From contig CAAFNI010000055.1 in NCBI GenBank assembly GCA_900764215.1, positions 1-18,713 on the forward strand: DNA of 18,713 nt, given 5' to 3'. Positions 6,888 to 14,399 of this stretch are shown in pieces (the first letter of the stretch is position 1; each line of letters opens with the position of its first letter). The notes beneath the pieces were generated by a model. It did no database searches, was not told where the DNA came from, and saw only the letters and a list, made by a program, of their open reading frames with translations. Made by a program: the position numbers and the translations under genes. Source of the DNA: an uncultured Sutterella sp. (GTDB taxonomy: Bacteria > Pseudomonadota > Gammaproteobacteria > Burkholderiales > Burkholderiaceae_F).

Positions 6888-8510
6888 ATGTTTCGATTCC
6901 TTCCCAGCAGGGAAACCGCATTCGCGCTCTTCCTGATGCTCATGGCTTCGGCCTGCTTTCTCTGCTACGCCGTCGGCGGCATCAGAGCCGCACAGCTCTG
7001 GTGCTTTCTTCTGCCTTCCGGGCTTCTGTTTGCTGCCGCCGATGGCCGGCGCGGCCTTGCAAAGCCCGCCGCCTGGTTCCTTGGGATCTCCTGTCTGATT
7101 TCCAACATCGACACCGGATTGCGCGGTTATCTGATGGATGCCTACCAGTCCACCCTGAACTCGGACTTCATCATTGAATCCGTTGCGAACACGCACGCCG
7201 ACGAAGCCGTCGAGTACTTCAGCACGGCGCTTTTCGACGTTCTCTTCTGGGCGGCGCTCGCATGTGTCACCTTCCTTTTCCAAACCGTCGTCTTGATGCG
7301 GCGAATCCGTTGCCGGACGTTCACGCCCGTGCGCTGGCGCATCGCGACGCTCTCCGCAGTGACGTTGTGCACGTTGCTGGCCGCCGCCTCCGTCGCCATC
7401 AAGCCCTGGCGCAATCAATTTGCGACGCACACATGGCCCGCCTTCTACACGAGCGTTCGCGACTTCAGGGCCTCCAAGCACAATCTGGAGGAAAACCGAA
7501 TCAAGGAGACCGAGCTTGCCGCCTCGCAGGTGCTGCCGCATGACATCACGCCCAGAACCATCGTGCTCGTCATCGGCGAAAGCATCACTCGGGACAACAT
7601 GAGCCTCTACGGCTACAGCCGCAACACGACTCCGAAGCTCGAAGCGCTTGCCGCTCATGACAAGCGGTTCACCTTCGTCAAGGATGCTTGGTCCACTCAG
7701 GCGAGCACAGTAGCGTCCTTCATGGAAATGCTCGACTTCAAGGTCCCCGGCGTGCCGGATGTGCAGGGAAACGTCATCGCCTACTTCCGCGCCGCGGGCT
7801 ACCGCATCACATGGATCAGCAATCAGGACGACAAGGTCATCAGGTACGAGTGGATGGCTCACAGCAACCGGCAGATCGTGCTGAATCGACTCACGGGCCG
7901 CTCCTCCCGTTCGATGGACGAAGCTGTTCTGGCGCCGCTGCGGGAAGCGATCGCTGATCCTGCTCCCTTGAAGCTGATTGTCGTGCACACGATCGGCGCG
8001 CATCCTCATTTTTCGTACCGCTATCCCGCCGGCTTCAAGCCGCTCTGGTCGACCGATGACGGCGTCGCCAGGTCCCTGAAAGAGCTTGACCGACCGTTCC
8101 ACATACGCCAGTCCCGCAACGAATACGATTTGGCCATGCTTTATCAGGATCGGATTCTGGCTGAAACGCTGGCGCTGACATCGGCGTCCTCGGATCGCAC
8201 GCCCGCCGCCTGGATTTACCTCTCCGATCACGGCATGGAGACGGGAACCTACGACGATCGCGTCGGGCATTCACGAACGACTCCCGCCGGATATCGCATT
8301 CCACTGCTCCTGTGGGCCGATCCCCGCCTTTCGAAGGACTGGGCCTGGACAAGGCTAAGCAAGCGCTCATTCCGCTCCGACTGGACGCCCGGTCTTCTTT
8401 TTGACGCCGCAGGCATCCGCATCAGGTCCGCCGCAACGCCCTCAATCCTTTCAGAGCATTATCGCTGGGAGCCTCCGGCCTCGAAGACGAGATTCGACAT
8501 CAAGGAGTGA
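6888..8510 (+). CDS. Phosphoethanolamine transferase-like membrane enzyme (EptA/EptB/CptA family, sulfatase fold)
   Basis: A 540-residue inner-membrane protein with about five N-terminal membrane helices (within residues 10-172) and a periplasmic alkaline-phosphatase-fold domain. Family motifs are present: VLVIGES with metal ligand E231 followed by SLYGYSRNTTPKL; a Ser/Thr-rich STQASTVAS segment (269-277) holding the probable nucleophile (T270 or T274); HTIGAHPHFSYRYP (H367, H372); SDHG (D447, H448); and H461. Such enzymes move phosphoethanolamine from phosphatidylethanolamine onto lipid A, heptose or other cell-surface acceptors and often change resistance to cationic peptides; the acceptor here cannot be told. 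The start follows homology and the upstream TATAAT. No obvious PmrA box is visible. The gene sits between proB and obgE, opposite in strand to both, suggesting insertion. Confidence 0.88.
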   Translation: MFRFLPSRETAFALFLMLMASACFLCYAVGGIRAAQLWCFLLPSGLLFAAADGRRGLAKPAAWFLGISCLISNIDTGLRGYLMDAYQSTLNSDFIIESVANTHADEAVEYFSTALFDVLFWAALACVTFLFQTVVLMRRIRCRTFTPVRWRIATLSAVTLCTLLAAASVAIKPWRNQFATHTWPAFYTSVRDFRASKHNLEENRIKETELAASQVLPHDITPRTIVLVIGESITRDNMSLYGYSRNTTPKLEALAAHDKRFTFVKDAWSTQASTVASFMEMLDFKVPGVPDVQGNVIAYFRAAGYRITWISNQDDKVIRYEWMAHSNRQIVLNRLTGRSSRSMDEAVLAPLREAIADPAPLKLIVVHTIGAHPHFSYRYPAGFKPLWSTDDGVARSLKELDRPFHIRQSRNEYDLAMLYQDRILAETLALTSASSDRTPAAWIYLSDHGMETGTYDDRVGHSRTTPAGYRIPLLLWADPRLSKDWAWTRLSKRSFRSDWTPGLLFDAAGIRIRSAATPSILSEHYRWEPPASKTRFDIKE

Positions 8511-8578
8511 CGGCTTCGAACGGTCAAGGCCGTTCTCCGGGGACATCATCGAAAGCTTCGCGCCCTCCGTCCCTGATG

Positions 8579-8607
8579 AAAAAGGAGCGCAAGACGCCTG
8601 CGCTCCT
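8579..8607 (-). terminator. Intrinsic terminator for the NCS2 permease gene
   Basis: A 9-bp perfect stem (8583-8591 with 8599-8607, AGGAGCGCA/TGCGCTCCT) with a 7-nt loop. On the - strand it is followed directly by TTTTT (complement of 8579-8583). It lies 95 bp after the permease stop. It lacks a T-run on the + strand, so it would not efficiently end the convergent transferase transcript. Confidence 0.8.
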
Positions 8608-8701
8608 ATCGACGTTCCCGCTTGCGCGAGAGCTCCCCGTCAAGTCCGGGACACGTTTCACGCCGGAAGCGGCTCTTTTCACAAGCCGCCTTCGCCCAGG
8701 A

Positions 8702-10015
8702 TCAAGTTCTCATGACAAAGTTGACCACGAAGCACGCCGAAATCAGATACATGAAGGGCGTCACCTCGCGCCAGCGCCCCATCAGGACATGAATGACCGT
8801 GTAGCTGACGAACCCGAAGCCGAAGCCCGTTGCAATGTTGAACGTGAAGGGCATGGTCATGATGGTCAAAAAGGCCGGGATTGCGATCTCAAGCTTTTCA
8901 AAACGGATGTGCACGACCTCCTGCATCATGAGCGCCCCCACGATGATGAGAATCGGTGCGGTTGCATACGCAGGCACCATGCCGACGAGCGGAATGAAGA
9001 AAAGCGCGAGCACGAAGCAGGCCGCCGTCGTGACGGCTGTCAGACCCGTGCGGCCGCCCGCGGCTACGCCCGAGGCGCTTTCAAGATAAGAAGTGGCGGT
9101 CGTCGTCCCCATGCAGGCGGAAAACATCGTGCCGATGGAATCCGTGACGAACGCACGGTCAAGGTTGCGGATCTCGCCGTCAGGACGCATGAAGCCGCAC
9201 TTGCGCGCCAGGCCGATCAGCACGCCCATGTTGTCGAAGAGGTCAACCATCGTCAGCGTGAAGATAATGCTGAGAAGCCCGTGGGACAGCGCTCCCTTGA
9301 GGTCCATCTGCATGAAGACGGCGGAAGTGTCGGGCAGGCTGAAGCTCACCCAGGCGCCCTTCGGAAGTTCAGTCACGCCCAGAATGACGCCGATCGCAGT
9401 CGTGGAAAGAATGCCGATGAGCATCGCGGCCCGGAAACCCTTCACCATCAGCGCGGCCGTTAGGAAGAAGCAGAAGACGGACAGCTGAACCTCCGGCTTC
9501 GTCACGTTGCCGAGCGCCACGAATGTGCTCGGATCTGCGATGACAAGACCGGCGCTCTTCATGCCGATGAGCGCAATGAAGGCTCCGATACCCACCACGA
9601 TGGCCAGCTTGAGATCAATCGGAACCGCATTCACGATGAACTGCCGGATGCGCGTCACCGTCAGAAGAAAGAAGACGATGCCGGAAATGAACACGGCCCC
9701 AAGGCCTGCCTGCCAGGTGAAGCCTGCGGGACCGCAGACGTAGTACGCAAAAAAGGCCGTGATGCCGAGCCCGGGCGCCACGCCCACGGGATAGCGGGCC
9801 CAGAGCCCCATGAGCAGCGTCACGGCGACCGTGACGAGAATGACGCTGCTCGTGGCGGCGTCGCGAGGAATGCCGCCGTCGGCGAGCATGGACGGAATGA
9901 CGAAGATGAGATAGCTCATCGCCATGAAGGTGGTGATGCCGGCCGAGACTTCCTGAGAAACCGAAGTGCCGTTTTCCTTGAGGCCGAAGAAGCGTTCAAT
10001 GACTGATGCCTGCAT
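8702..10015 (-). CDS. NCS2-family purine permease (AzgA/GhxP/AdeP-like)
   Basis: This 437-residue, very hydrophobic protein probably has 12-14 membrane helices. Family signatures are clear: APGLGITAFFAYYVC (80-94), MVDLFDNMGVLIGLA (256-270) and GTTTATSYLESASGVAAGG (303-321) followed by RTGLT. Members of this AzgA-like branch import adenine, guanine or hypoxanthine with protons. The substrate here cannot be told, and the usual Asn in the APGMGLNA motif is Thr. The start MQASVIERFFGLKENGT is typical. It lies 116 bp downstream of obgE behind two hairpins, so it is probably transcribed on its own or by readthrough. No purine riboswitch fits in that short interval. Confidence 0.93.
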   Translation of the reverse strand: MQASVIERFFGLKENGTSVSQEVSAGITTFMAMSYLIFVIPSMLADGGIPRDAATSSVILVTVAVTLLMGLWARYPVGVAPGLGITAFFAYYVCGPAGFTWQAGLGAVFISGIVFFLLTVTRIRQFIVNAVPIDLKLAIVVGIGAFIALIGMKSAGLVIADPSTFVALGNVTKPEVQLSVFCFFLTAALMVKGFRAAMLIGILSTTAIGVILGVTELPKGAWVSFSLPDTSAVFMQMDLKGALSHGLLSIIFTLTMVDLFDNMGVLIGLARKCGFMRPDGEIRNLDRAFVTDSIGTMFSACMGTTTATSYLESASGVAAGGRTGLTAVTTAACFVLALFFIPLVGMVPAYATAPILIIVGALMMQEVVHIRFEKLEIAIPAFLTIMTMPFTFNIATGFGFGFVSYTVIHVLMGRWREVTPFMYLISACFVVNFVMRT

Positions 10016-10041
10016 GATGTTTGATCAGCAAATTGAAGAAG

Positions 10042-10058
10042 GGACGCCAGAGGCGTCC
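10042..10058. repeat. Small perfect hairpin just upstream of the permease gene
   Basis: GGACGCC/GGCGTCC, 7 bp with a 3-nt loop (10042-10048 with 10052-10058), about 27 bp upstream of the permease start codon. It lies between the obgE terminator and the permease gene and would be in the permease leader, where it could affect initiation or be part of a tandem terminator. Confidence 0.5.
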
Positions 10059-10069
10059 GGCGAGCGTGC

Positions 10070-10110
10070 AAAACAAAGAGACCCGGCCCGTAGCGTCGAG
10101 CGAGTCTCTT
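10070..10110 (-). terminator. Probable terminator of obgE
   Basis: A 7-bp stem (10076-10082 with 10104-10110, AAGAGAC/GTCTCTT) that can extend by two pairs past one mismatch. On the - strand a T-rich TTTGTTTT run follows (complement of about 10070-10077). It lies 22 bp after the obgE stop. Confidence 0.6.
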
Positions 10111-10131
10111 CGAAAAAAAATAGCGCGTGTT

Positions 10132-11199
10132 TTAGTGTTCCGCCGGATCGAAGCGGGCGTCGTCGGCGAACGCAGCCTCTTCACGGCGATCGTCGTCGAT
10201 GCGCTGAGCGAGCGCCTTCACAAGCTCGTCGCAGCCCTGACGGGTGGCGGCCGAGATGACGAAGACGGGTTCGTCATCGGCGGCGAGTTCGCTGCGATAG
10301 CGTTCGATGAGCGCATCGCGGTCTGCCTCCTCGACAAGGTCGATCTTGTTGAGCACGATCCAGCGCGGCTTTGCGGCGAGCGCAGGATCATACTTCTCCA
10401 GCTCGAGCACGAGCGCCTTGGCTTCCTGGACGGGATCCGTCTCCTCGTTGAAGGGAGCGGCGTCAATCATGTGAAGAAGGATCTTCGTGCGGGAGAGATG
10501 ACGCAGGAACAGATGGCCAAGCCCCGCACCTTCTGCCGCCCCCTCAATAAGTCCGGGCACGTCGGCGAGCACGAAGCTCTGCTCCGGGCCCACGCGCACG
10601 ACGCCGAGATGAGGATGGAGAGTGGTAAACGGATAGTCGGCGATTTTCGGCCGGGCGTTGGAAACGGCCGTAATGAAGGTGGACTTGCCGGCATTGGGCA
10701 TGCCGAGCAGACCGACGTCGGCGAGCACCTGAAGCTCAAGTTCAAGCGAACGATACTGGCCGGGCTCGCCCGGCGTCGCCTGCTTGGGCGCACGATTGAT
10801 GGAACTCTTGAAATGAAGGTTGCCCAACCCGCCCTTGCCGCCCGCCGCAAGCAGCTGACGGGCACCGTGCACGTTGAGGTCCGCGATCACTTCGCCCGTA
10901 TCCGTGTCGCGCACAAGCGTGCCGACAGGCATGCGCAGAACGATGTCATCTCCGCCCGCGCCATAGCAGTCCGCACCCCGGCCGTTCTCGCCGTTGGGTG
11001 CAAAGAACTTGCGCGTGTAGCGATAATCCACGAGGGTATTGATGTTTCGGTCGGCAACCGCATAGACAGAACCGCCGCGTCCGCCGTCGCCGCCGTCCGG
11101 GCCGCCCTTCGGAATGAACTTTTCGCGGCGGAAGCTTGCCGCACCGTTGCCGCCCTTGCCGCCCTGGACTTCAATTTTTGCTTCATCAACAAACTTCAC
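10132..11199 (-). CDS. obgE: ObgE/CgtA, ribosome-assembly GTPase
   Basis: A 355-residue Obg GTPase. The glycine-rich Obg domain (residues 1-158) shows GGKGGNGAASFRREKFIPKG and GGPDGGDGGRGG. The G domain has G1 GMPNAGKST (166-174), FTTLHP (191-196), G3 DVPG (213-216), G4 NKID (284-287) and G5 SAAT (about 315). A short acidic tail (ADDARFDPAEH) ends the protein. Obg binds the large ribosomal subunit and links assembly to the (p)ppGpp and growth state. AAGG lies about 8 bases before the ATG. It follows rplU-rpmA as in most bacteria, but a terminator lies between rpmA and obgE, so some independent promoter activity is likely in 11200-11410. Confidence 0.98.
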   Translation of the reverse strand: MKFVDEAKIEVQGGKGGNGAASFRREKFIPKGGPDGGDGGRGGSVYAVADRNINTLVDYRYTRKFFAPNGENGRGADCYGAGGDDIVLRMPVGTLVRDTDTGEVIADLNVHGARQLLAAGGKGGLGNLHFKSSINRAPKQATPGEPGQYRSLELELQVLADVGLLGMPNAGKSTFITAVSNARPKIADYPFTTLHPHLGVVRVGPEQSFVLADVPGLIEGAAEGAGLGHLFLRHLSRTKILLHMIDAAPFNEETDPVQEAKALVLELEKYDPALAAKPRWIVLNKIDLVEEADRDALIERYRSELAADDEPVFVISAATRQGCDELVKALAQRIDDDRREEAAFADDARFDPAEH

Positions 11200-11413
11200 G
11201 AGTACACCTTCTGAAGTTGAATCCCTGCATGAAAACTTTTGCAGAGACTTTTTTATTACAAGAATCGCCCAAAAAGGAATCGCGGCAGCTTTTGTTTCGG
11301 ATCAACGCCCCGGCTGCGACGCCTTTGCGAATGCCACGATAGCAAATTAACGGGCTTGAATGTGAGCGCGATGGCGCGTTTCTGCTATCCGCGGCACAGC
11401 GTCAAACAACAAG

Positions 11414-11445
11414 AAAGCCCAGCCGGAGGATCCGCACTGGGCTTT
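11414..11445. terminator. Terminator after rplU-rpmA
   Basis: A 9-bp stem AAAGCCCAG/CTGGGCTTT (11414-11422 with 11437-11445), with an inner CGGA/TCCG pairing (11424-11427 with 11431-11434). On the - strand it is followed by CTTGTTG after the T-run, and there is TTTT on the + strand too. It lies 38 bp after the rpmA stop and separates the ribosomal genes from obgE. Confidence 0.8.
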
Positions 11446-11483
11446 TCTCTGTCGTCCGCGTCCCTGAGGACGCCTGCCCTCAA

Positions 11484-11747
11484 TTAGGCAGCGATGGGTT
11501 CAACCTTGACGTACTGACGGTTGAAAGCACCCTTGACTTCGAACTTCACGACGCCGTCGACGAGAGCGTAGAGCGTGTGGTCCTTGCCCATGCCAACGTT
11601 GTTGCCGGCGTGGAACTTCGTGCCGCGCTGACGAATGATGATGCCGCCGGCGTTGACAGCAGCGTCACCGAAAACCTTCACGCCAAGACGCTTGGCCTTG
11701 GAGTCACGACCGTTGCGGGTAGAGCCGCCACCTTTCTTGTGTGCCAT
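11484..11747 (-). CDS. rpmA: 50S ribosomal protein L27
   Basis: An 87-residue L27 beginning MAHKKGGGSTRNGRDS, with the conserved basic, Gly-rich N-terminus that reaches the peptidyl-transferase centre, then RLGVKVFGDAAVNAGGIIIRQRG and KDHTLYALVDG. It starts directly with MAHKK, so there is no cleavable N-terminal extension as in Firmicutes. It lies 33 bp downstream of rplU, in the same operon, with an AGAGAAG-type ribosome-binding site. Confidence 0.99.
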   Translation of the reverse strand: MAHKKGGGSTRNGRDSKAKRLGVKVFGDAAVNAGGIIIRQRGTKFHAGNNVGMGKDHTLYALVDGVVKFEVKGAFNRQYVKVEPIAA

Positions 11748-11780
11748 TTTAGTACTTCTCTATAAAAAGTCGGTTGCAAA

Positions 11781-12092
11781 TTAAGCCGCGATCGCTTCGA
11801 TCTTGAGCTCGGTGTAGTTCTGACGATGGCCGGCAGACTTCATGGAGTGCTTGCGGCGGCGGAACTTGAAGATGCGGACCTTTTCGCCACGGCCGTGGGA
11901 AAGGACGGTCGCGGTGACCGTAGCGCCTTCGATCGTCGGATTGCCGACCTTGAGGCCTTCTTCGCCGCTGACGGCGAGAACTTCGGTGAGGGTCACCTGA
12001 GCGCCGGCTTCAACAGCCAGGGATTCGACCTTGAGCTTGTCGCCGACGGAAACGCGGTACTGCTTACCGCCAGTCTTGATAATAGCGTACAT
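11781..12092 (-). CDS. rplU: 50S ribosomal protein L21
   Basis: A 103-residue L21 of standard length, beginning MYAIIKTGGKQYRVSVGDKL and with the basic 23S-rRNA-binding segment KVRIFKFRRRKHSMKSAGHRQ. It is the first gene of the rplU-rpmA unit. GAGG lies about 10 bases upstream of the ATG. A near-consensus promoter at 12236-12264 would give a leader of about 137 nt containing a hairpin. Confidence 0.99.
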   Translation of the reverse strand: MYAIIKTGGKQYRVSVGDKLKVESLAVEAGAQVTLTEVLAVSGEEGLKVGNPTIEGATVTATVLSHGRGEKVRIFKFRRRKHSMKSAGHRQNYTELKIEAIAA

Positions 12093-12177
12093 GTAATTAA
12101 ACCTCGCCCGTTCCGCTTCACCGTCCGCCTGCTGCGGCCGGATCCTGCAGAACCTTTTTGTAATAGCGTGGACGCGC

Positions 12178-12196
12178 TTGAGGAGACATTCCTCAA
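12178..12196 (-). promoter_or_regulatory. Hairpin in the rplU leader
   Basis: A perfect 7-bp inverted repeat TTGAGGA/TCCTCAA (12178-12184 with 12190-12196) with a 5-nt loop. It lies about 33-50 nt into the predicted rplU transcript. It has no T-run. It could be a regulatory or stabilising element; this is inference. Confidence 0.4.
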
Positions 12197-12235
12197 ATGA
12201 CGTCGTCTCACGTTTGGTTGCGTGGAAAGCTCGTG

Positions 12236-12264
12236 ATTATTGCATGCTCCTCAAGCCCAGTCAA
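12236..12264 (-). promoter_or_regulatory. Near-consensus sigma-70 promoter for rplU-rpmA
   Basis: On the - strand: -35 TTGACT (complement of 12259-12264), exactly 17 bp spacer, -10 AATAAT (complement of 12236-12241). Each box matches 5 of 6 consensus bases. Transcription would start near 12229. This is the strongest promoter I can see in the window, fitting a ribosomal-protein operon. Confidence 0.8.
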
Positions 12265-12350
12265 GCAAAAGCCCGGATTTTCTGAGCGTCTCCCGTTTCC
12301 GCCGCGTTTTCCGCCTCCGCCGGGCAACATCGGAACCACCTGTGCTTGGC

Positions 12351-12356
12351 TATACT
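12351..12356 (+). promoter_or_regulatory. -10 element (TATACT) of a probable ispB promoter
   Basis: TATACT matches 5 of 6 bases and is followed by a start near 12363, 29 nt before the ispB ATG at 12392. No good -35 is visible at 16-18 bp. It argues against the longer ispB frame that begins at 12197. Confidence 0.45.
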
Positions 12357-12391
12357 TCCAGAATCAGCACTCAACTGCTTCTTCAAGACAG

Positions 12392-13390
12392 ATGTCCGAT
12401 ATGCAAAACCCACAGGATCCCAAGACCCTCATCAAGAAGGTGCTCGCCCCCATCGCGCAAGACATGGCCGCCGTCGACGCGGTCATCCGCAGCGAACTCG
12501 CCAGCGACGTGCCCCGCATGAAGGAAATCAGCGAATACATCACAAGCGCGGGCGGCAAGCGCATGCGCCCCGCACTTCTGATGCTCATTTGCCGAGCGCT
12601 CGGCTATGAAGGGACGCTCCACCAGTATCTCGGCGCCACGATCGAGCTTCTGCATACGGCCACTCTGATGCATGACGACGTCGTGGATGAGAGCGACATG
12701 CGACGCGGCCGTCCTACGGCCAACAGCCGCTGGGGCAACGGCGCGGCCGTGCTCGTCGGCGACTTTCTCTACACCCGTTCCTTCCAGATGATGGTGAAGG
12801 CAGGCAATCTGCGCGTCATGGAAGCCCTGTCCGACGCAGCCAACCGTCTGAGCGAAGGCGAGGTGGTGCAGATGGTCAACGCGCATGATCCGAGCGTGGA
12901 TGAAGCGCGCTACTTCCGCGTCATTGAGCGCAAGACGGCCTGCCTCTTCGAAGCCGGCGCACGCATGGCTGCCGCCGTCGCAAACTGCACGCCCGAGCAG
13001 GAGGAGGCCGTCGCCGAATACGCGCTTGCGCTCGGCAACGCCTTCCAGATCGCCGACGACATCCTCGACTACAGAGGCAATGCCGCCGACACGGGCAAGA
13101 ATCTCGGGGCCGACCTGCGCGAAGGCAAGGTGACGCTTCCCATCATCTACGCCCGGCAATCCTGCACGCCCGAAGAGCGCGCCATGATCGACGAAGCCAT
13201 TCGCCTCGGCGACGGGGACTTCCCGACAATCGCCTCCATCGTGATGAGATCCGACGCGCTGGAACAATGCCGCCTGCGCGCCGAAAGGGAGCTTGACCGT
13301 GGACGCCGCGCGCTTGAAAAGCTCGCCCCTTCCATTTTCAGGGATTCTCTGCTAGAATTGCTCGCCTTCACGGTTCAACGAGATCGTTGA
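12392..13390 (+). CDS. ispB: IspB-type long-chain polyprenyl (probably octaprenyl) diphosphate synthase
   Basis: This 332-residue trans-prenyltransferase extends farnesyl diphosphate with isopentenyl diphosphate to make the ubiquinone or menaquinone side chain. The first Asp-rich motif is DDVVDE (95-100) and the second DDILD (222-226). GGKRMRP (54-60) and the GDFLYTRSF stretch (123-131) are also present. The exact chain length cannot be read from the sequence; octaprenyl is the usual product in this group. The ATG at 12392 fits family length and the TATACT box upstream. The frame extends to 12197, but that part is low-complexity and overlaps the rplU promoter. The gene diverges from rplU, and the first tRNA-Pro lies only 14 bp after its stop. 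Confidence 0.95.
   Translation: MSDMQNPQDPKTLIKKVLAPIAQDMAAVDAVIRSELASDVPRMKEISEYITSAGGKRMRPALLMLICRALGYEGTLHQYLGATIELLHTATLMHDDVVDESDMRRGRPTANSRWGNGAAVLVGDFLYTRSFQMMVKAGNLRVMEALSDAANRLSEGEVVQMVNAHDPSVDEARYFRVIERKTACLFEAGARMAAAVANCTPEQEEAVAEYALALGNAFQIADDILDYRGNAADTGKNLGADLREGKVTLPIIYARQSCTPEERAMIDEAIRLGDGDFPTIASIVMRSDALEQCRLRAERELDRGRRALEKLAPSIFRDSLLELLAFTVQRDR
13353..13358 (+). promoter_or_regulatory. Possible -10 box for the first tRNA-Pro, inside ispB
   Basis: TAGAAT (5 of 6 matches) is followed by a GC-rich discriminator-like stretch, about 47 bp before the mature tRNA start. The -35 is poor. If real it lets the tRNA be made independently of ispB; otherwise the tRNA is processed from the ispB transcript. 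Confidence 0.35.
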
Positions 13391-13404
13391 GTCGCGCAGA
13401 AAGT

Positions 13405-13481
<77 letters not shown>

Positions 13482-13517
13482 CTTTCTAAGGAAGCGGTTG
13501 AATTTTCCGAGTTTTTC

Positions 13518-13546
13518 TTTACTTTTGGGAAATTTTCTGGCATACT
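13518..13546 (+). promoter_or_regulatory. Candidate promoter for the second tRNA-Pro
   Basis: -35 TTTACT (13518-13523), 17-bp spacer, -10 CATACT (13541-13546), each 4 of 6 matches, preceded by an A/T-rich stretch resembling an UP element. It lies between the two tRNAs, 40 bp before copy 2. An imperfect inverted repeat at about 13555-13580 follows it. Confidence 0.45.
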
Positions 13547-13585
13547 GCTCTTCCTCGACAGTTTGAACTTGCTGTCAAGACAATT

Positions 13586-13662
<77 letters not shown>

Positions 13663-13672
13663 GATTTTCATG

Positions 13673-13710
13673 AAAAGGCACTGTCCCAAGACGGTGCCTT
13701 TTTGCTTTTT
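13673..13710 (+). terminator. Strong intrinsic terminator after the tRNA-Pro genes
   Basis: A 13-bp stem with one G-U pair (13673-13685 with 13690-13702), a 4-nt loop CCAA, and a T-rich tail to 13710. It ends only 15 bp before the coaE start codon. Confidence 0.9.
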
Positions 13711-13725
13711 CGGCAAGAGCATTCC

Positions 13726-14328
13726 ATGTCCCTCATCATCGGCCTGACCGGCGGCATCGGCGCAGGCAAGAGCACCGCCTCCGCACACTTGAGCGCCCGC
13801 GGAATTCCCGTCGTTGACGCGGACGCCATCTCCCGCGCTCTGACGGGCCCGGACGGCGAAGGCGTCCGGGCGGTCGCGCAGGTCTTCGGCCCGGACTTCG
13901 TCACGCCTGAAGGCGCCATGGATCGGCATCGCATGCGGGAGCTCGCCTTTCGGGACCGCAGCGCCCTCAAGCGCCTCGAAGCTTGTCTCCACCCTCTCAT
14001 CTCCGCCGCCGTTGCACGGGAATTCAACTCCCTTTCATCATTGCCGGTCGTCATCTACGACTGTCCGCTGCTGTGGCGCGACGACTTCCGCCATCCCGCT
14101 GTGCGCCGCACGCTCGTCATCGACGCTTCGGACGACGTTCGCCTGCGCCGCATTCTTTCGCGCCCCGGACTCACGGAAGAAACGGCGCGCCTCATGATGA
14201 GGGCGCAGGCTTCTCGCCGAGAGATTTTGAACTGCGCCGACGACATCATCCTCAACGAGGATGACGAGGCTGCCCTCCGCAGTCGTCTCGACACTCTCCA
14301 TCGGCATTGGACCGCATTAACCCGATGA
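13726..14328 (+). CDS. coaE: Dephospho-CoA kinase
   Basis: A 200-residue P-loop kinase for the last step of coenzyme A synthesis, phosphorylating the ribose 3'-OH of dephospho-CoA. The Walker A motif GLTGGIGAGKST is at residues 6-17, followed by VVDADAISR (29-37) and RRILSRPGLTEETARLMMRAQ, the lid and adenosine-binding region typical of CoaE. I use the ATG at 13726, with AAGAG about 8 bases upstream; the frame opens with a TTG at 13702 that lies inside the terminator stem. No promoter is visible between that terminator and the gene, so expression may depend on readthrough. Confidence 0.96.
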   Translation: MSLIIGLTGGIGAGKSTASAHLSARGIPVVDADAISRALTGPDGEGVRAVAQVFGPDFVTPEGAMDRHRMRELAFRDRSALKRLEACLHPLISAAVAREFNSLSSLPVVIYDCPLLWRDDFRHPAVRRTLVIDASDDVRLRRILSRPGLTEETARLMMRAQASRREILNCADDIILNEDDEAALRSRLDTLHRHWTALTR

Positions 14329-14399
14329 AGCGAAGGCGCGGCCCGAAGCGCTGTGGTATTTTTAGAATCAGCGTCTACCACCTTCGAGCGTAAGCAGAC

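Noticed and set aside
6816..8270. A 484-codon frame on the - strand within the phosphoethanolamine transferase gene
   Set aside because: Antisense shadow; low-complexity sequence rich in Gly, Arg, Asp and Val with no motif, while the + strand carries a full enzyme family signature.
10016..10131. Possible purine riboswitch before the NCS2 permease
   Set aside because: The interval is 116 nt and filled by the obgE terminator and a 7-bp hairpin; no three-way-junction pattern or conserved loop bases were seen.
10021..11214. A 397-codon + frame opposite obgE
   Set aside because: Antisense shadow of a complete Obg GTPase.
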